Assembly (NCBI GenBank): GCA_949128115.1
Contig: OX421962.1
Location: 97,328,935-97,392,934, forward strand
Reading direction: 5' to 3'
DNA: 64,000 nt
From: Anaspis maculata
Lineage: Eukaryota > Arthropoda > Insecta > Coleoptera > Scraptiidae
Shown here: positions 47,224 to 58,700 of the stretch, piece after piece
Numbering within the stretch: the stretch's first letter is position 1
How the letters are laid out: each line of letters begins with the position of its first letter
Translations under genes and position numbers: made by a program
The notes under the pieces: generated by a model
What the model saw: the letters and a program-made list of their open reading frames with translations, nothing else
Database searches by the model: none
Told to the model about the DNA's origin: nothing

Positions 47224-47415
47224 CTTTTTTCCTCGCTTTTTTCTAAAGATTTTCTGCTTGGACTTCAGCTGGAGATCCGCATTTTTCATTCTAATAAGCT
47301 CGCCGTAGCTACCGTGTTCACGACGTAAACGTTGTCTTTTTTTACCGCAATGTAGTGCATTGCTGGGGGCGTAGTCTTTCAGCTGCGCATCTCTGGAGCT
47401 AGATCTACTACAAGC
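47224..47415 (-). CDS. Candidate internal exon of an unknown protein
   Basis: The segment is 64 codons, phase 0 on both sides, bounded by a pyrimidine-poor but complete acceptor (TATTTTGCAG) and a strong donor (AAG/GTAGGT). The peptide is highly basic: SRDAQLKDYAPSNALHCGKK, then RQRLRREHGSYGELIRMKN, ending FRKKRGKK. Composition and splice sites look like a real exon, but I recognise no family and see no partner exon nearby. It would lie on the strand opposite TULP4. A chance open frame remains possible. Confidence 0.4.
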
Positions 47416-50400
47416 CTGCAAAATACGCTAACCATAACATGAAATAAGAGACACAAATGCAAACCCCTTTTCAGATTATTTCTGTTTGTCAAATTTCCAT
47501 GTCAATAATGTGGGTATTGCAGGTATCCACTAGTGCATACCTAGGCTACTAGACGTTGGAGTATGTGTTCATCTAAAAAAATTCCTCTACGATCAAGTAC
47601 CGAGCTCTACACCAGGTGGCGTTTTTAAATGTAAATCGCCTATACTGAAATTCCTTAGCTGTAAGTAGGTGATTTTTTTTTGTGAGGATCGGCCCTAGTA
47701 ACGAGTGATCGAATAAATTTCTTCTCAAGTTGCTTATGATTCCTGAAAACCTGACGGAAAAACGTATCCAGCATGGAGACCTAGGCCTACTTTGCGGAGA
47801 AATTTATTCGATCACACTTTATTTATTCGTTAAACACTCTGTAGACCTCTTGTCGGTGCTCACGTCTGACAACCCGCGCGTAATTTTCCAAATAGGTATT
47901 TCATATTTCGTAAGCATTTAAGTGTGTAATGTAGCTTTCCTACCCTCTTACGTGAAAACGAATTATGAACATAAATGTAGGTAATAAGTCTGAACGTAGC
48001 GTACTTGAATCCTTATGTTTCTGTTTGTAACGTTTCAGATTTTAACATCATTTGTAAATCTTTCCTCGGCTCAGTTTCTTTCCAGCCTCCGGGTCCACGG
48101 AAAGTGGATTAAATAAATTACGTTCTATTTTTAGACATAACGGTATGTATAGGTACCTCAACTACACGACATAAAGCCATTCGTGCACAATCCTGCAAGT
48201 TTCGGAATCCTCTGCACAGAGTTTCTTTTGCAATTTTAATGCGTTAATATCGACGTCTGTTGCAGCAGGACTGCAGTAACGTCAGCTCTGTGTAGGCTCC
48301 CCCAAAGCGTTCCATTCTTGCTGCTGCAGGGCATCACGAGGGTCGTTCTGCATCCCCCAGCCGCCTCTCCTGCGCGACCTGCTGAGTGGCGTATCTCGCC
48401 ATGTCAGGTGTAATTTCGGGCAAACGCTCGGAAAAGTACTCTTGTATGAGGCGATGATAACATTAACCACAACTCGGCAAAGTAAACACGTTATTGTGCG
48501 ATCTAACGGCTTGAGGGTAGGAAAATCGATACCCTTACGCCACCATCCTGGCCGACGTGTGTGGAGCGTAATATCGCTCCCACAGCGGTTTGTAATTAAT
48601 TGACGCTTCCTTTTAATCTTTTGTGCATATGACTGTGTTATATGGCAGTCAATGGAAGCAGGAGGTAGAACACCCCGTTATACGTGAGCAAAGCTTTGTG
48701 TGCCACGCCTTTTGATACAATCAACAGGAGTCAATTGAATTAAACCGATTCGGAATCATGAGAGAGCAGCAACAAGAACAAGACGACAACTCAACTTTAT
48801 ATTGGATTATGAAGCTTATGTGAGCTTTAAACTCGAAAGAGAATAAGTTCAAACCGGCGGAAACGCGATTGAAAAACCAAAACGAAATCCCTCAGGATTT
48901 GGAACAAAGCTTTCTCGGGATTGAGAATACTAGAGAATAGGATAGATACCTACTGAACAGTAAAACACTCCTTCGATTTGGCTATTTGGATTGCTTCAAA
49001 AGTTGGCGTGCACGGAAATTATGTGCATTAAAGCAGAATCATTTAAGGACTCTTTCGATCTTGCTAGACGACTATACCATAGTCGAGATTTTCACAGAGG
49101 ATGCGTTCGTTCGTCCATTATCTGACTCTCCCTTTTCCGCGTTTCAGCCAACGTCGTCGTCGGCATGCACAGAATTCGTTGGTTCTAGTAGACTGGAGAA
49201 ATTCGTTTATTAAACTGCGGAAAAATGTCGTGTTTTATTCTCTAAACTTTGAAATGCGACTTTTTTCACGTTGTTTCATCGCCCCATTCCCAGTTCCAGT
49301 CGAGATTCAAGTTAATAACCGGCAATCTCGTAGGAAATATACTCGCTGGATGTGTATTCTGATCTGTGCCTGAAATTTAATTCAAAGAAAAAGTACCTAA
49401 AGGGCTATAAGGGATAGGAGTGATAGGACGGCATCTATTCCGTATAAATTTTTATACGGTGATTGCTGTTAACAGTGTTGACCTACTGTATCGGCTTTTT
49501 CAAATTTCCTTAAGGAAACTGGTGTTTGCTGCGCGTCAGCTAACAAAGCACTGCCCTGAATTTTTTCGTGATTCTTCGTAAAAAAATCTTTTAAACGGTT
49601 TAACAATAATGAATTTTGTTTTTGGCCAATCAAATCTTATCAATGTCGGCTCGACACTCATTGCGCTTGATGATGCTTGATCAAATATGAACAGTAAGTA
49701 TTTGACAAAAAAATAAACAAATAGACTCCGCCACTACGTCTGGCGAGGCTTAAAAATACTCTTCAAGTTTCGTCTAATACGATAGCTCTAAAAAGTTAAG
49801 CAGCTATTCGTTTATTGGAGACTTCAGAGACTTCAACCATATCTGATCATTTTGGTCTGATTAGGCCGGACTTATGCCCAGGACAATCCCACATTCCTAT
49901 ATGGTCATCATGAGTACATTGCCCGTAGAAGGTAGAAGAATTAGAGTTGACGTAGGTGTGTGGGTCAATCAGACAGAAAGGCATTCAAAGATTATTTAGT
50001 GAAAGCATTAAAGCTGTACAAGAGGTCAAGAACCACAACGGCTGGTAAGCATTGTTCCCACAGTCCACAGTCCACAGTTTCCTTAGTTCCCACAACGGCG
50101 GGAGTTCAGTTTAACTAGCGGGATTCGCCCAAGCTCTCGAACGGCTCCTCCGCCAATTGTATGGGTCTGTTGCTTATTCCTGAGTTGGGTCTCCAGTGAA
50201 TAAAAATCATAACAAAGCAATATTCCATATTTTTCCAACGCACTGAGTTCTAATCCAATCATCAATTTCGCCGCGACACCTATACTTGCAGCTGAGGACG
50301 AGCGGTAACTACAGGGTCTGGCAAAAAGTACTGATTACTTTATTTTTCTTTCAAAATTGTATTGAATTTATGACTTTTGAGTCATTGAAAATATGTCTTG

Positions 50401-50449
50401 AGCAACGAAATTACAAAATACATTTTTATTTAATCAAACTTTTGCTGCA
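47416..50449. other. No gene recognised, 3 kb
   Basis: Short frames only. A perfect small hairpin CCGTATAAATTTTTATACGG lies at 49440-49459. Confidence 0.5.
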
Positions 50450-50453
50450 ATAA

Positions 50454-50685
50454 TGGGCCTTATGAATAAAGATTAAGCAATTGCTTTTGCTTGAAATCCA
50501 GCAGCAAAAAACGGAGAAACATTTGGAAATGAGACTTTGAACCATTGTTATTATTTCAATCAGTTACTTAAATGTTCAATAAAACCTGAATCAAGGAATT
50601 ACTTGAAGTTTCTGATTTTCTGAGAATTTTAAAAAAACTGTAAATTAAGCAAAAGTAATTGCTTAATCTTTATTCATAAGGCCCA
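50454..50685. mobile_element. MITE with 39-bp terminal inverted repeats
   Basis: Ends TGGGCCTTATGAATAAAGAT continue for 39 bp with a single mismatch between arms. A 4-bp duplication ATAA flanks the element (50450-50453, 50686-50689). The 232-bp element has no coding capacity. Confidence 0.85.
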
Positions 50686-50776
50686 ATAAGTGATAATTGT
50701 ATCGCGCAAATGTCCGCCGGCCACAGAAATAGTATATTACATACCGAGACGGGAGATAAGCCAAAGCCTGGAGGCT

Positions 50777-50857
50777 CTCTGTGCCCTCAGCAGTAATGAT
50801 GTATTTACCGTCGAGACCTCTGTGCCCTCAGCAGTAATGATGTATTTACCGTCGAGA
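50777..50857. repeat. Tandem duplication, two units of 41 bp
   Basis: CTCTGTGCCCTCAGCAGTAA occurs at 50777 and 50818, and the units read identical through GTATTTACCGTCGAGA. Confidence 0.92.
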
Positions 50858-51160
50858 GTATGTCTACTATTTTACTGACAACCATGTACTCAGCTTGCAG
50901 GATTACAGGCGTTCAAAAGTTGAAATCTGAAAATTAACTTTTTGTCATAACTTCCAGATAGGCCGGTTAATTTTGCTGAAACGTGGTTCAGGAAATACTG
51001 ATTAACACACTTATTGTTTGGTTGGATCCATATTTTGAAATTTCCCTTCTAAAGCTACCATTTCTCCACTTTCTCGGGAGGTCGGCAATGGGTCACTTCC
51101 CGACCTCCTACTAGGTATGTAATGAATCAATTACTATAGTGGTTGTGAATAATAGTAGTT

Positions 51161-51294
51161 TACAATACGAGTTGGCTGTTACATAAGTGGTTTTCAGACA
51201 CGAAGCCTAAATTTGCAGAACGAGGGCGCAGCCCGAGTTCTGTGAGTGGCTAAGTGTCGGAAAGCATCTTGTGTAACAAGCCACGAGTGTTGTA
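51161..51294. repeat. Palindromic MITE-like repeat
   Basis: Imperfect arms TACAATACGAGTTGGCTGTT and TACAACACTCGTGGCTTGTT (inverted) enclose a centre with GGGCGCAGCCCGAG. The match extends through TTTCAGACAC against TTTCCGACAC. Confidence 0.65.
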
Positions 51295-51299
51295 CAACA

Positions 51300-54135
51300 T
51301 TTTACGTGTTTGTTCTATTGGAAATTGTGAAATTTTTGTAACTTTTGAGGTTATTTTGACAAGTGTCAACTTAAATACATAGACTGTAATATCCATATAC
51401 AACTTATATAAAAGTCATTACATCTCATGTATTAACACAACAAACACGTAAACACATTTTTAAATCCGTCTGATAAATTTTACATCACTAGCACTTGTAA
51501 TGATTGTGTGGAATAGGAATTTCCTTTGTAATGTTCTTTCCAACTCGTTTAGATTTTTTTAGGTTTATTGACACTTATTAGGCTCTTAGGTAATCCCAGG
51601 GAAAAAAATCTTGGGCTGTAATAGGGAAATCTTGGAGGCCACGTAAGTGCGGCATTTATTGAAATCAAGCCTATTCGGAAATTACTCCTCCAATTTCAAG
51701 TTGCACAGCTCTTGGACTGGGGTTATTTTATATCGGTAAAGTTTCAGGCTATGCGTCGAGTTCTAAACTGGCGTCACAAATCGCTTAAAACCCCTTGGAC
51801 GGAAAAACGCCATCATTTTAAAAGAGTTTTTCAAACCAGTTTTTCGCGAGGTTTTTCGACATATTTTTTCTAGTTACCAATGCTTTATTTTGACGGCTGA
51901 CAATGCATGCAGTAAAATTCGCCAAACCTTCTTTTTAAATAAAAAAATCTTTGTCTTACTCTAGCTGATACTTTCTTATTCGATCGGTAAGAAAAAGTCG
52001 GTAATTTTTTTCTTATTTATCGCTACCATATTTCAAACACTTATCATAAGCTTTATCATAATTTGACCAAATTACATGACAAATCATATACTAATCATAT
52101 GATAATTCATTTAATATAATGTGAAAAACACTTCAGCTTTGCAGTGTTAGAAAAGATTCGAACGGCGATTTGGTTCGAACTGAAACACTCTGACCTAAAA
52201 ATTTGCAGCCTTTTGCACCCCAGCGTCAACTTCAGGCGCCATTTGATTTTACGAAAGTTTGAAATAATTTATCAAAAAAGTGTTTCAAGTGAGATTTTGG
52301 GGCGGTTTGGTAGCCACCTAGCGGTAAATTAGGCAAGTAAGTAAGCAAAACCGCTAATAACAGTTGCACCACGAAATTACTTTGACATAAGTAATCAAAC
52401 GTCAAAGCGGCGAAAAAAGGATAACTGAAGCATTTTTCGATGGAGCCGCTGATCCAAAATGTCGCAAACGAAGCATCGACCTTTCACCCTGTTCCAGCCA
52501 GATATGTATAGACGCGCAAATCCCTTACCCTTACGGGATTGGTAAAATAAGAAGTTGCGCCTATTCCTTGAATCAAATTTCCCATTCAATTCTCTTCCGA
52601 AAGCTACAGGGAGGTGCTATGAATTAATAATCACGACAAAAAAATTTAAATTCAAAATTATTTTTTTCAAAATTTGATTTTTTATGTTTTGAAAATGTTT
52701 TTAAGATCAATTCACGGTACTTTCCTGTAGCTTTCGAGAAAAACCTGAATATGGTGAGCCCGCTGGAGTTGATTTCGCAACGCCTTATTTCACTAATCCA
52801 ACTCCATTATTCGTACCTACGTCACTAGCCGCGCTCGCACTTGTATTTCGATTTATTTTGACGGGGTATTTAGACAAATTTTGAAAAAACCCAGAAGGTC
52901 AAAATCTGTGTATTTGTGCAAAAATTCAAGCGAATAGCTCCAATTTGCCATTTTCCTCACTGTACTTCCCCCCGATTCCTCAAAACAGATTACAAAGCAA
53001 TTATGTAATTATTATTGATGTCACGATCAATTTTCCACAAAAACAGTTGGCGGCGAGATTTTACGTGTCTGCGTTTTTACCTACTTCTCCAGAATTTCCG
53101 GTAATCCTGAAAAACGTACTTTTGGTGCCGCCATCCCGTGGTTATTCTCGACTCCAATTCCCAATAGACTGTAACATACAGTCTATTTTTTTTAAGTCCA
53201 TTGTGGTGCAAATGGACTTTATAAAAAAAAATGGACTGTACCTCTGCCTGCCCCTACCTCGCGATCAACGATATTATTTGTGCTAAACTCTAAACTGCTG
53301 AAATAGCTCTCAGCCAATAATAGATAATAATGCATATGGGTAATTGCATATGAAATTCGTTCACCTGATCACCGGCAGGCAGCGCAAGATCGAGTTATGT
53401 TTTGACGTTTGTTAGGGAATTGCATTGGGGCACATAACAGGTGTAAGGCATGTTATGTTAGAATGATTAGAAATCACAATCTCGATCTCGTTAACCACGA
53501 ACAAAACACGTAAAAACGTTGCGTAAAAATGACAGTATTTAGTGGGGTTAGTTCGGTTGACGTTGACTCCGACATGGATGGAGTTTGACAGATGACAATT
53601 ACACTATTGACATTTTGCCATACATTCATTCCCTCTACATGTAATCACCCTATTGTTGCATTATATTATATAGGTAAGACCTGACCACTTTTTCACTTAA
53701 GATCTTGAAAAATTAGAGAGAAAAGCAAGAAATTGCTAAGGAACGAGTGAGACTCAACTCAACTACAGACTAAGGTGGGAATATCTGAATCACTTATTCC
53801 AAAAACTCCACATGGTCCATCATCTCCTTGGCCATTTGGGGTTCCTCACGAACATCGATTTTTTGCCGTTGGCTGCATTGTTCTGTGGAAAACAAACGAA
53901 CGATGAAGAAGCAGTGCTTTTCAAACACCCTGTAGAGTTGTCAGATAAAACAGTCACACTTTTGCAAGAAAACGAAATAGTTCTTATTGTTCCATAATGA
54001 GGGTTAAAATTTAAGTGATTCATCTGAGATTTAGGGCTAAAGGAATGCAGCTAATATAACAACATAATAAATTCTGGTCTGCTCAATAGCCACCTTTTTT
54101 TACAAACTAGAAACAAATTCTCAAGGTTACTTCAT
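51300..54135. other. No gene recognised, 2.8 kb
   Basis: The frame at 52945-53286 and the opposing frames at 53812-54023 show no domains. GACTGTAACATACAGTC near 53169 is a small palindrome. Confidence 0.5.
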
Positions 54136-54137
54136 GC

Positions 54138-54274
54138 GACAAGCGATTTTTTGCGGCGGAACGGAGTTGAGCTAAGCGGAGCGATTTTTTCCGCCTGGGC
54201 AAATCACGGTGTGGAGACAAAAAAAATCACTCTGTTCACCTCAACTTTCCATCTCGCCATGAAAAATCGCTTGT
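54138..54274. repeat. Imperfect palindrome with CAAGCGATTTTT ends
   Basis: Inverted ends ACAAGCGATTTTTTGC and ACAAGCGATTTTTCAT are followed by partial symmetry (GGAGCGATTTTTT against AGTGATTTTTTT). It ends 14 bases before the next MITE. Confidence 0.5.
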
Positions 54275-54288
54275 GTTGAACTACATTA

Positions 54289-54551
54289 CAGGGTGTTCAG
54301 AAAATGGCGGGAAAGCTCTTCAGTACGTTGTAAGGGGCCCTCCAGGGAACTCCGAAAAAAATAAAAAATATTCTTCGACTTTAATTTTTGGGGTTTCAAG
54401 AGTCAACGAACGGCTCTTTGAACCCTTCTAGTTTTGTTAATTCAAAAGATTTCAGTTAACTGTTAACGGCAGAATTATGAAAAAGAAATATCTACCACTG
54501 GATCCTGCACAACGTGCTGCAGAGCTTTTCCGCCATTTTCTTGACACCCTG
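54289..54551. mobile_element. Tc1/mariner-type MITE with CAGGGTG ends
   Basis: Ends CAGGGTGTTCAGAAAATGGC and CAGGGTGTCAAGAAAATGGC (inverted) extend to about 45 bp of similarity and are flanked by TA (54287-54288, 54552-54553). CAGGGTG ends are common in insect mariner MITEs. Confidence 0.8.
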
Positions 54552-54554
54552 TAT

Positions 54555-55572
54555 AAGATCTTCCAAGGATAGTTCGCATAATAATTTACAGGGTAGCGTC
54601 CTTATATTAGTTGATTTTATTACTCCCTATGAAGTTTTTTCGGAAATCGACTTTTTTACAACCCTCCAGACCCCCCCAACGTTAAAACCACTACGCTTTG
54701 GATTGGATTTGTTGGACTGGTTGGATTTCAGTTAAATTCAACTAATGTCATTTTTGGCTGATAGTGCGCTCTCACATGGAAGGATGCGATAGGCAAAACC
54801 TATTTTTCTGAAAGATTTGTGAAATATGTGTTGGAAAAGGCCTGATCCAATTTAATCCCTCACCCCTCAACATCGTACAATCAGTTGAAAAAATTACATC
54901 ACCAAATTCAGTTTTTGGCTCATACGTCTCTCTGTTACGAAGACCTCGATAATATGTAGGTAATGATGATCTCTGGTCGGTGGAATTAAACCCGCATCCA
55001 CATCGTCTTCCGATTTCCCGGTTAGGAAGCGGATGCTCTATCCCCGCAGTCTATCGGGACAAAAGCTTTTCCCCAGTTTGCTGAGTCCTCATGTGGAGAG
55101 GTCCGTTAAATACGCAGAGATAAGCTTTCAGGATCATCATGTTTGAACGATGTTGATTTTATTTTGTGACAGAGGACTAGCTAGTAGCTAGTAGCGTAAC
55201 GAAAAGGAAACCATTATGTTGATAAGGTTTCTATACTTCTACTTCAAATAAATAAGTAATGATTTGAGAAGTCCTCGTTGGTACCAGGGCAGCTTGATCT
55301 AGACAGTTTCTGTTAGTTATGAAAGCAAAAAAAAAAAAACATTTTCTCCATAACTCCTTTAGTCTAAAAAAAAAACGAATCGACAAAGTGAAACCTTAAA
55401 AGATACAGGCTCCCTTTTCAGAAATGATGGCTTTGATGTCAGAAGCAATAAAACGGTGAAAATGACGGTGCTTTCCACGCGGACTTTTTCACAAAGACAC
55501 ACTTCCAAACTCATTGAATCGAGAATGCCGGAAACGTGACGTAATTTAATCTGATTTGGAAATTGTTTCCAG
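54555..55572. other. Sequence upstream of the first visible TULP4 exon
   Basis: Contains the possible SINE head at 54974-55056. I looked for the conserved upstream TULP4 exon (expected to end near a tryptophan-methionine-glycine-lysine motif) and did not find it here. Confidence 0.5.
54974..55056 (-). repeat. Possible tRNA-derived SINE head
   Basis: On the - strand GGATAGAGCATCCG looks like box A and GCGGGTTTAATTCC like a mutated box B, about 50 bases apart. No target duplication or tail was found, so this is a decayed SINE head or a tRNA pseudogene at best. Confidence 0.4.
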
Positions 55573-55749
55573 GACTCCCTGTTCCAAGACGAAGGATGGA
55601 AGCTGAACAGGGTGAACTACTACCAGGAAGGTTGGCTGGCCACCGGCAACATTCGCGGGATAGTTGGCGTAACTTTCACCACCAGCCACTGCATGAACGT
55701 CGATTTTCCTCTGAGGACCAACTACAACTTGCGCGGACACAGATCCGAG
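55573..55749 (+). CDS. TULP4: TULP4 exon a (first visible), start of the WD40 region
   Basis: This exon has 59 codons, phase 0 on both sides, with acceptor TTGTTTCCAG and donor GAG/GTGAGC. The peptide includes [15 protein letters not shown] and NLRGHRSE, matching the conserved N-terminal part of TULP4 just before the first full WD40 blade. It begins with [11 protein letters not shown] and has no initiator Met, so at least one upstream exon exists. Confidence 0.92.
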
Positions 55750-58700
55750 GTGAGCTACCCACCTGCCTGCAGGATCAGGATATGCACAATCTTCCTCTAT
55801 CACATGAATTTTCCTCGCTGCTAAAATAAAATCGATATGCAAAGCAAAGACTCGGCCGGCATGCTGATGATGAAAGAGTACTAGTGCGGGATTACCCGTC
55901 CATGCGAGAAGCAATAACCGGAGGGAATATTGAAATGGCATATATAGTAAAAATAGGAAGAGGCGACCTCAGCCGTTGTTTGGAGTTAATTAAATTGTCT
56001 GTTTGCCGCTAACCCTTTGACAAATACCAACGTTTCCGTTTCGTATTAAAACTAAACATAGACCCCGGCTTGTTTGGGCTCTTCTCGCGCCTCATCCGCG
56101 CTGTGTGCCTAGCACCAATCCTCGATCCAGGCTTGCAGTTTTGATCGAATTTTCTGCTAATCCAAAGCTCTCCCAGCCACGCTTGGAAATGGGGTAGAGA
56201 CGGAACGCAAACGTTTCGATAGGGATACGGGGGCATCAATTACAATAATTGATCGAAAAGTATAAGGCTTTCCGAAGATAATTAATCTTTGTCTGGGTTG
56301 TGGTGTAGGCAGCGAACAAAGGAATTAATTCGTCCTCTGATTGCATATTCCAGCAGCATCGGGGTAAATTTTAAAAGCTTCCTCCCAAACTTTGACGGGA
56401 ATTTACCCAAGCTCTCCATTGTCCCGGACGACAAATACTGCTAATTCCAACGCAACCATGCTCATACGTACATCGTACATACATAGCTTGATTAGTACGT
56501 AACTCTCCCAAGTCCCAGTAAAAACAGCCAGTCTAGTTTTTGTTGGTGTTCCCGAGCGGGTACGGACATCATCCATATTAATCAAGCTACAGAATAGGTG
56601 GATTAGAAAGTAGATTAGAGGTTTAGCTTTTCAAAAATTATGTACGTCCCATTAAACTGTACTCCCAATACCACAATCCAGTACAGTCGGGTCTATTTAT
56701 TTAACTATTACCCGTCGACGTTGCAAATGCAGTACTAAGACTTTTTGGATCAAATAAAGTTGCAAGCTAGGGAGCTACGGCTGCAGTTGATGGCACCTGC
56801 AACAGCAACCAGACAGCAGCAGTCATCAGCCGTAGCTCTGCATTTGCAACGTAAACCGGTAATATGATATGTCTTTTCTCTGAGTAGACCGGTTCTTTCA
56901 TTCAACTTTAATCAAACTTACTCTTGAGATGGTTACAATATTCTTTCTGGTGAATTATCATGAGCAGCAGTCTGGCATCAACAAGATCTCTTATGTAAAT
57001 GGTGGACCAGAGTTTGAACGTCGTCTTCAGAAAACAGAGGATTCTTTATCTGGACTGTTTGGTCAAGCAGCTCGCCAGCTTGGGATTTTCCTCAGTACGA
57101 ACGTGGTCGACCTCATTAGTTGGAAGCCTGATGCTGTCACACTCTCAAAATGTTGAAGGAAGAGCGAGGTAAAGGCTTCCTCGTCTCTTTCCGTATTTTC
57201 GACGCTAGTGGATTGGTTCTTTTTTTCTGCTTTTGTAAAAACAATTAATGTGAAGAAAAAAAAATAAAAATCTTTAGAACTATCTAAGTACCTACCCAAA
57301 GCAGGGCATGATGGTGGTACTATGATGAGGGCAGGGAACCACGTAGTATGTTTGCACAAAGCAGAACTTTGTGAGAAAGTCTTTTGAATTCAGTGTATTC
57401 ACGCCATTTTGCGAGTTACAATTATTATTGTACTCTGCTACCCAGAAACGCGCAAAACTAATTCTGGATGCAAACAGAAATTATTAGCTCCAACTGCCTG
57501 GAACTCGACATCCAATCTTGTTGAACCATACATCAACTACCCACCTAATTTACATCCGCTGTATTTAATCTCAATGCGACTGGAGGAGGAGCGGAACGTC
57601 GAAATTCACAAATTACACGTTCAAGTTCAAATATCTGCTAACGAGCTACACATCCCCAAAACACGCCGCCGGAAAATCACCGTGGGTACCAAAACCCTCT
57701 CTCTTCCCATTAAATCCCGCGATCATCCATTATGTACTTCGTATCTCCAATCAACAACTAACTGTTCTAAACAGTTGAGCCTTTTCCGAACGAGTTTTTC
57801 TCCCATGTCTCTCCCCCACAAAACTTCCATAAAAAGATTCGGATTCTCTAAAGAAGTTAAGGCTTCTGTTTTGCTTCTGTTTTAGTGGGGGTGGCACGGG
57901 AACGGTCGTAAATCATTTCGATTTGAGGTCAAATTATCATCATCGGCCGATATCGATTATTACATAATTTGCATTAGGTCATTTATACTGGTAGCAGACG
58001 GGATCCCTGTGGAAATGGCGCGCCATCATGCATGATTTGCGACGTGGCGTGCCAGGGGCATATATGCTGGATTTTCAGCCTATACCTACCTACTTTCGCG
58101 AAAGGTGATACAACTTACGTTATTTTATTGCTTTCGTGCAGGTCCCATTGTGCTTTACTTCAAACTTTAAAAGCTTTTGCTCGAGTTTATTTATACCGTC
58201 CTAAGTAACCTTCTGCTGCTAAAGGCGACGGGCCACCTCTGCGAAACCACATCGCCGGCTTACGCTGTGACATTTGGGAGACTGATGGAGTAGAAATTTG
58301 AAGTTATTCAAGACGAAAAGCGTCCCTTGCCCGTGAAACTTTTTCGAAACATTTCAAAAATGTCTTTCTACTTAATCCTACGTTCTTCTACTATCATTCT
58401 GTGGTTTTGAGATCTTGGACACCTTAAATTAGACCGAACTTACAACCCTTTCTGTTCTTGTCGTGTGCTTTTTTGAAATTTTATTAAAACTAAGTACTAC
58501 AGAACAGGAAAGAATTACTTGAACTGTATTTTTCTTTATCTATAGTAAAAATTATGTCGTCGATGATGTAACAAAGTAAACTTTACAAGCGCGGGGGCGA
58601 AAATGTTGCGAACTTCCGTGGGATTTACAGTTTCGCGTGACGCCAAATAGTTTTGATCGCTATCGGGAAAAGCTGCGCTTCCTTCGCAGGTCCTCAATGC

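Noticed and set aside
57409..57885. 158-codon frame inside the TULP4 intron as an alternative exon
   Set aside because: No similarity to TULP4 or other families, and flanking exons join in phase without it.
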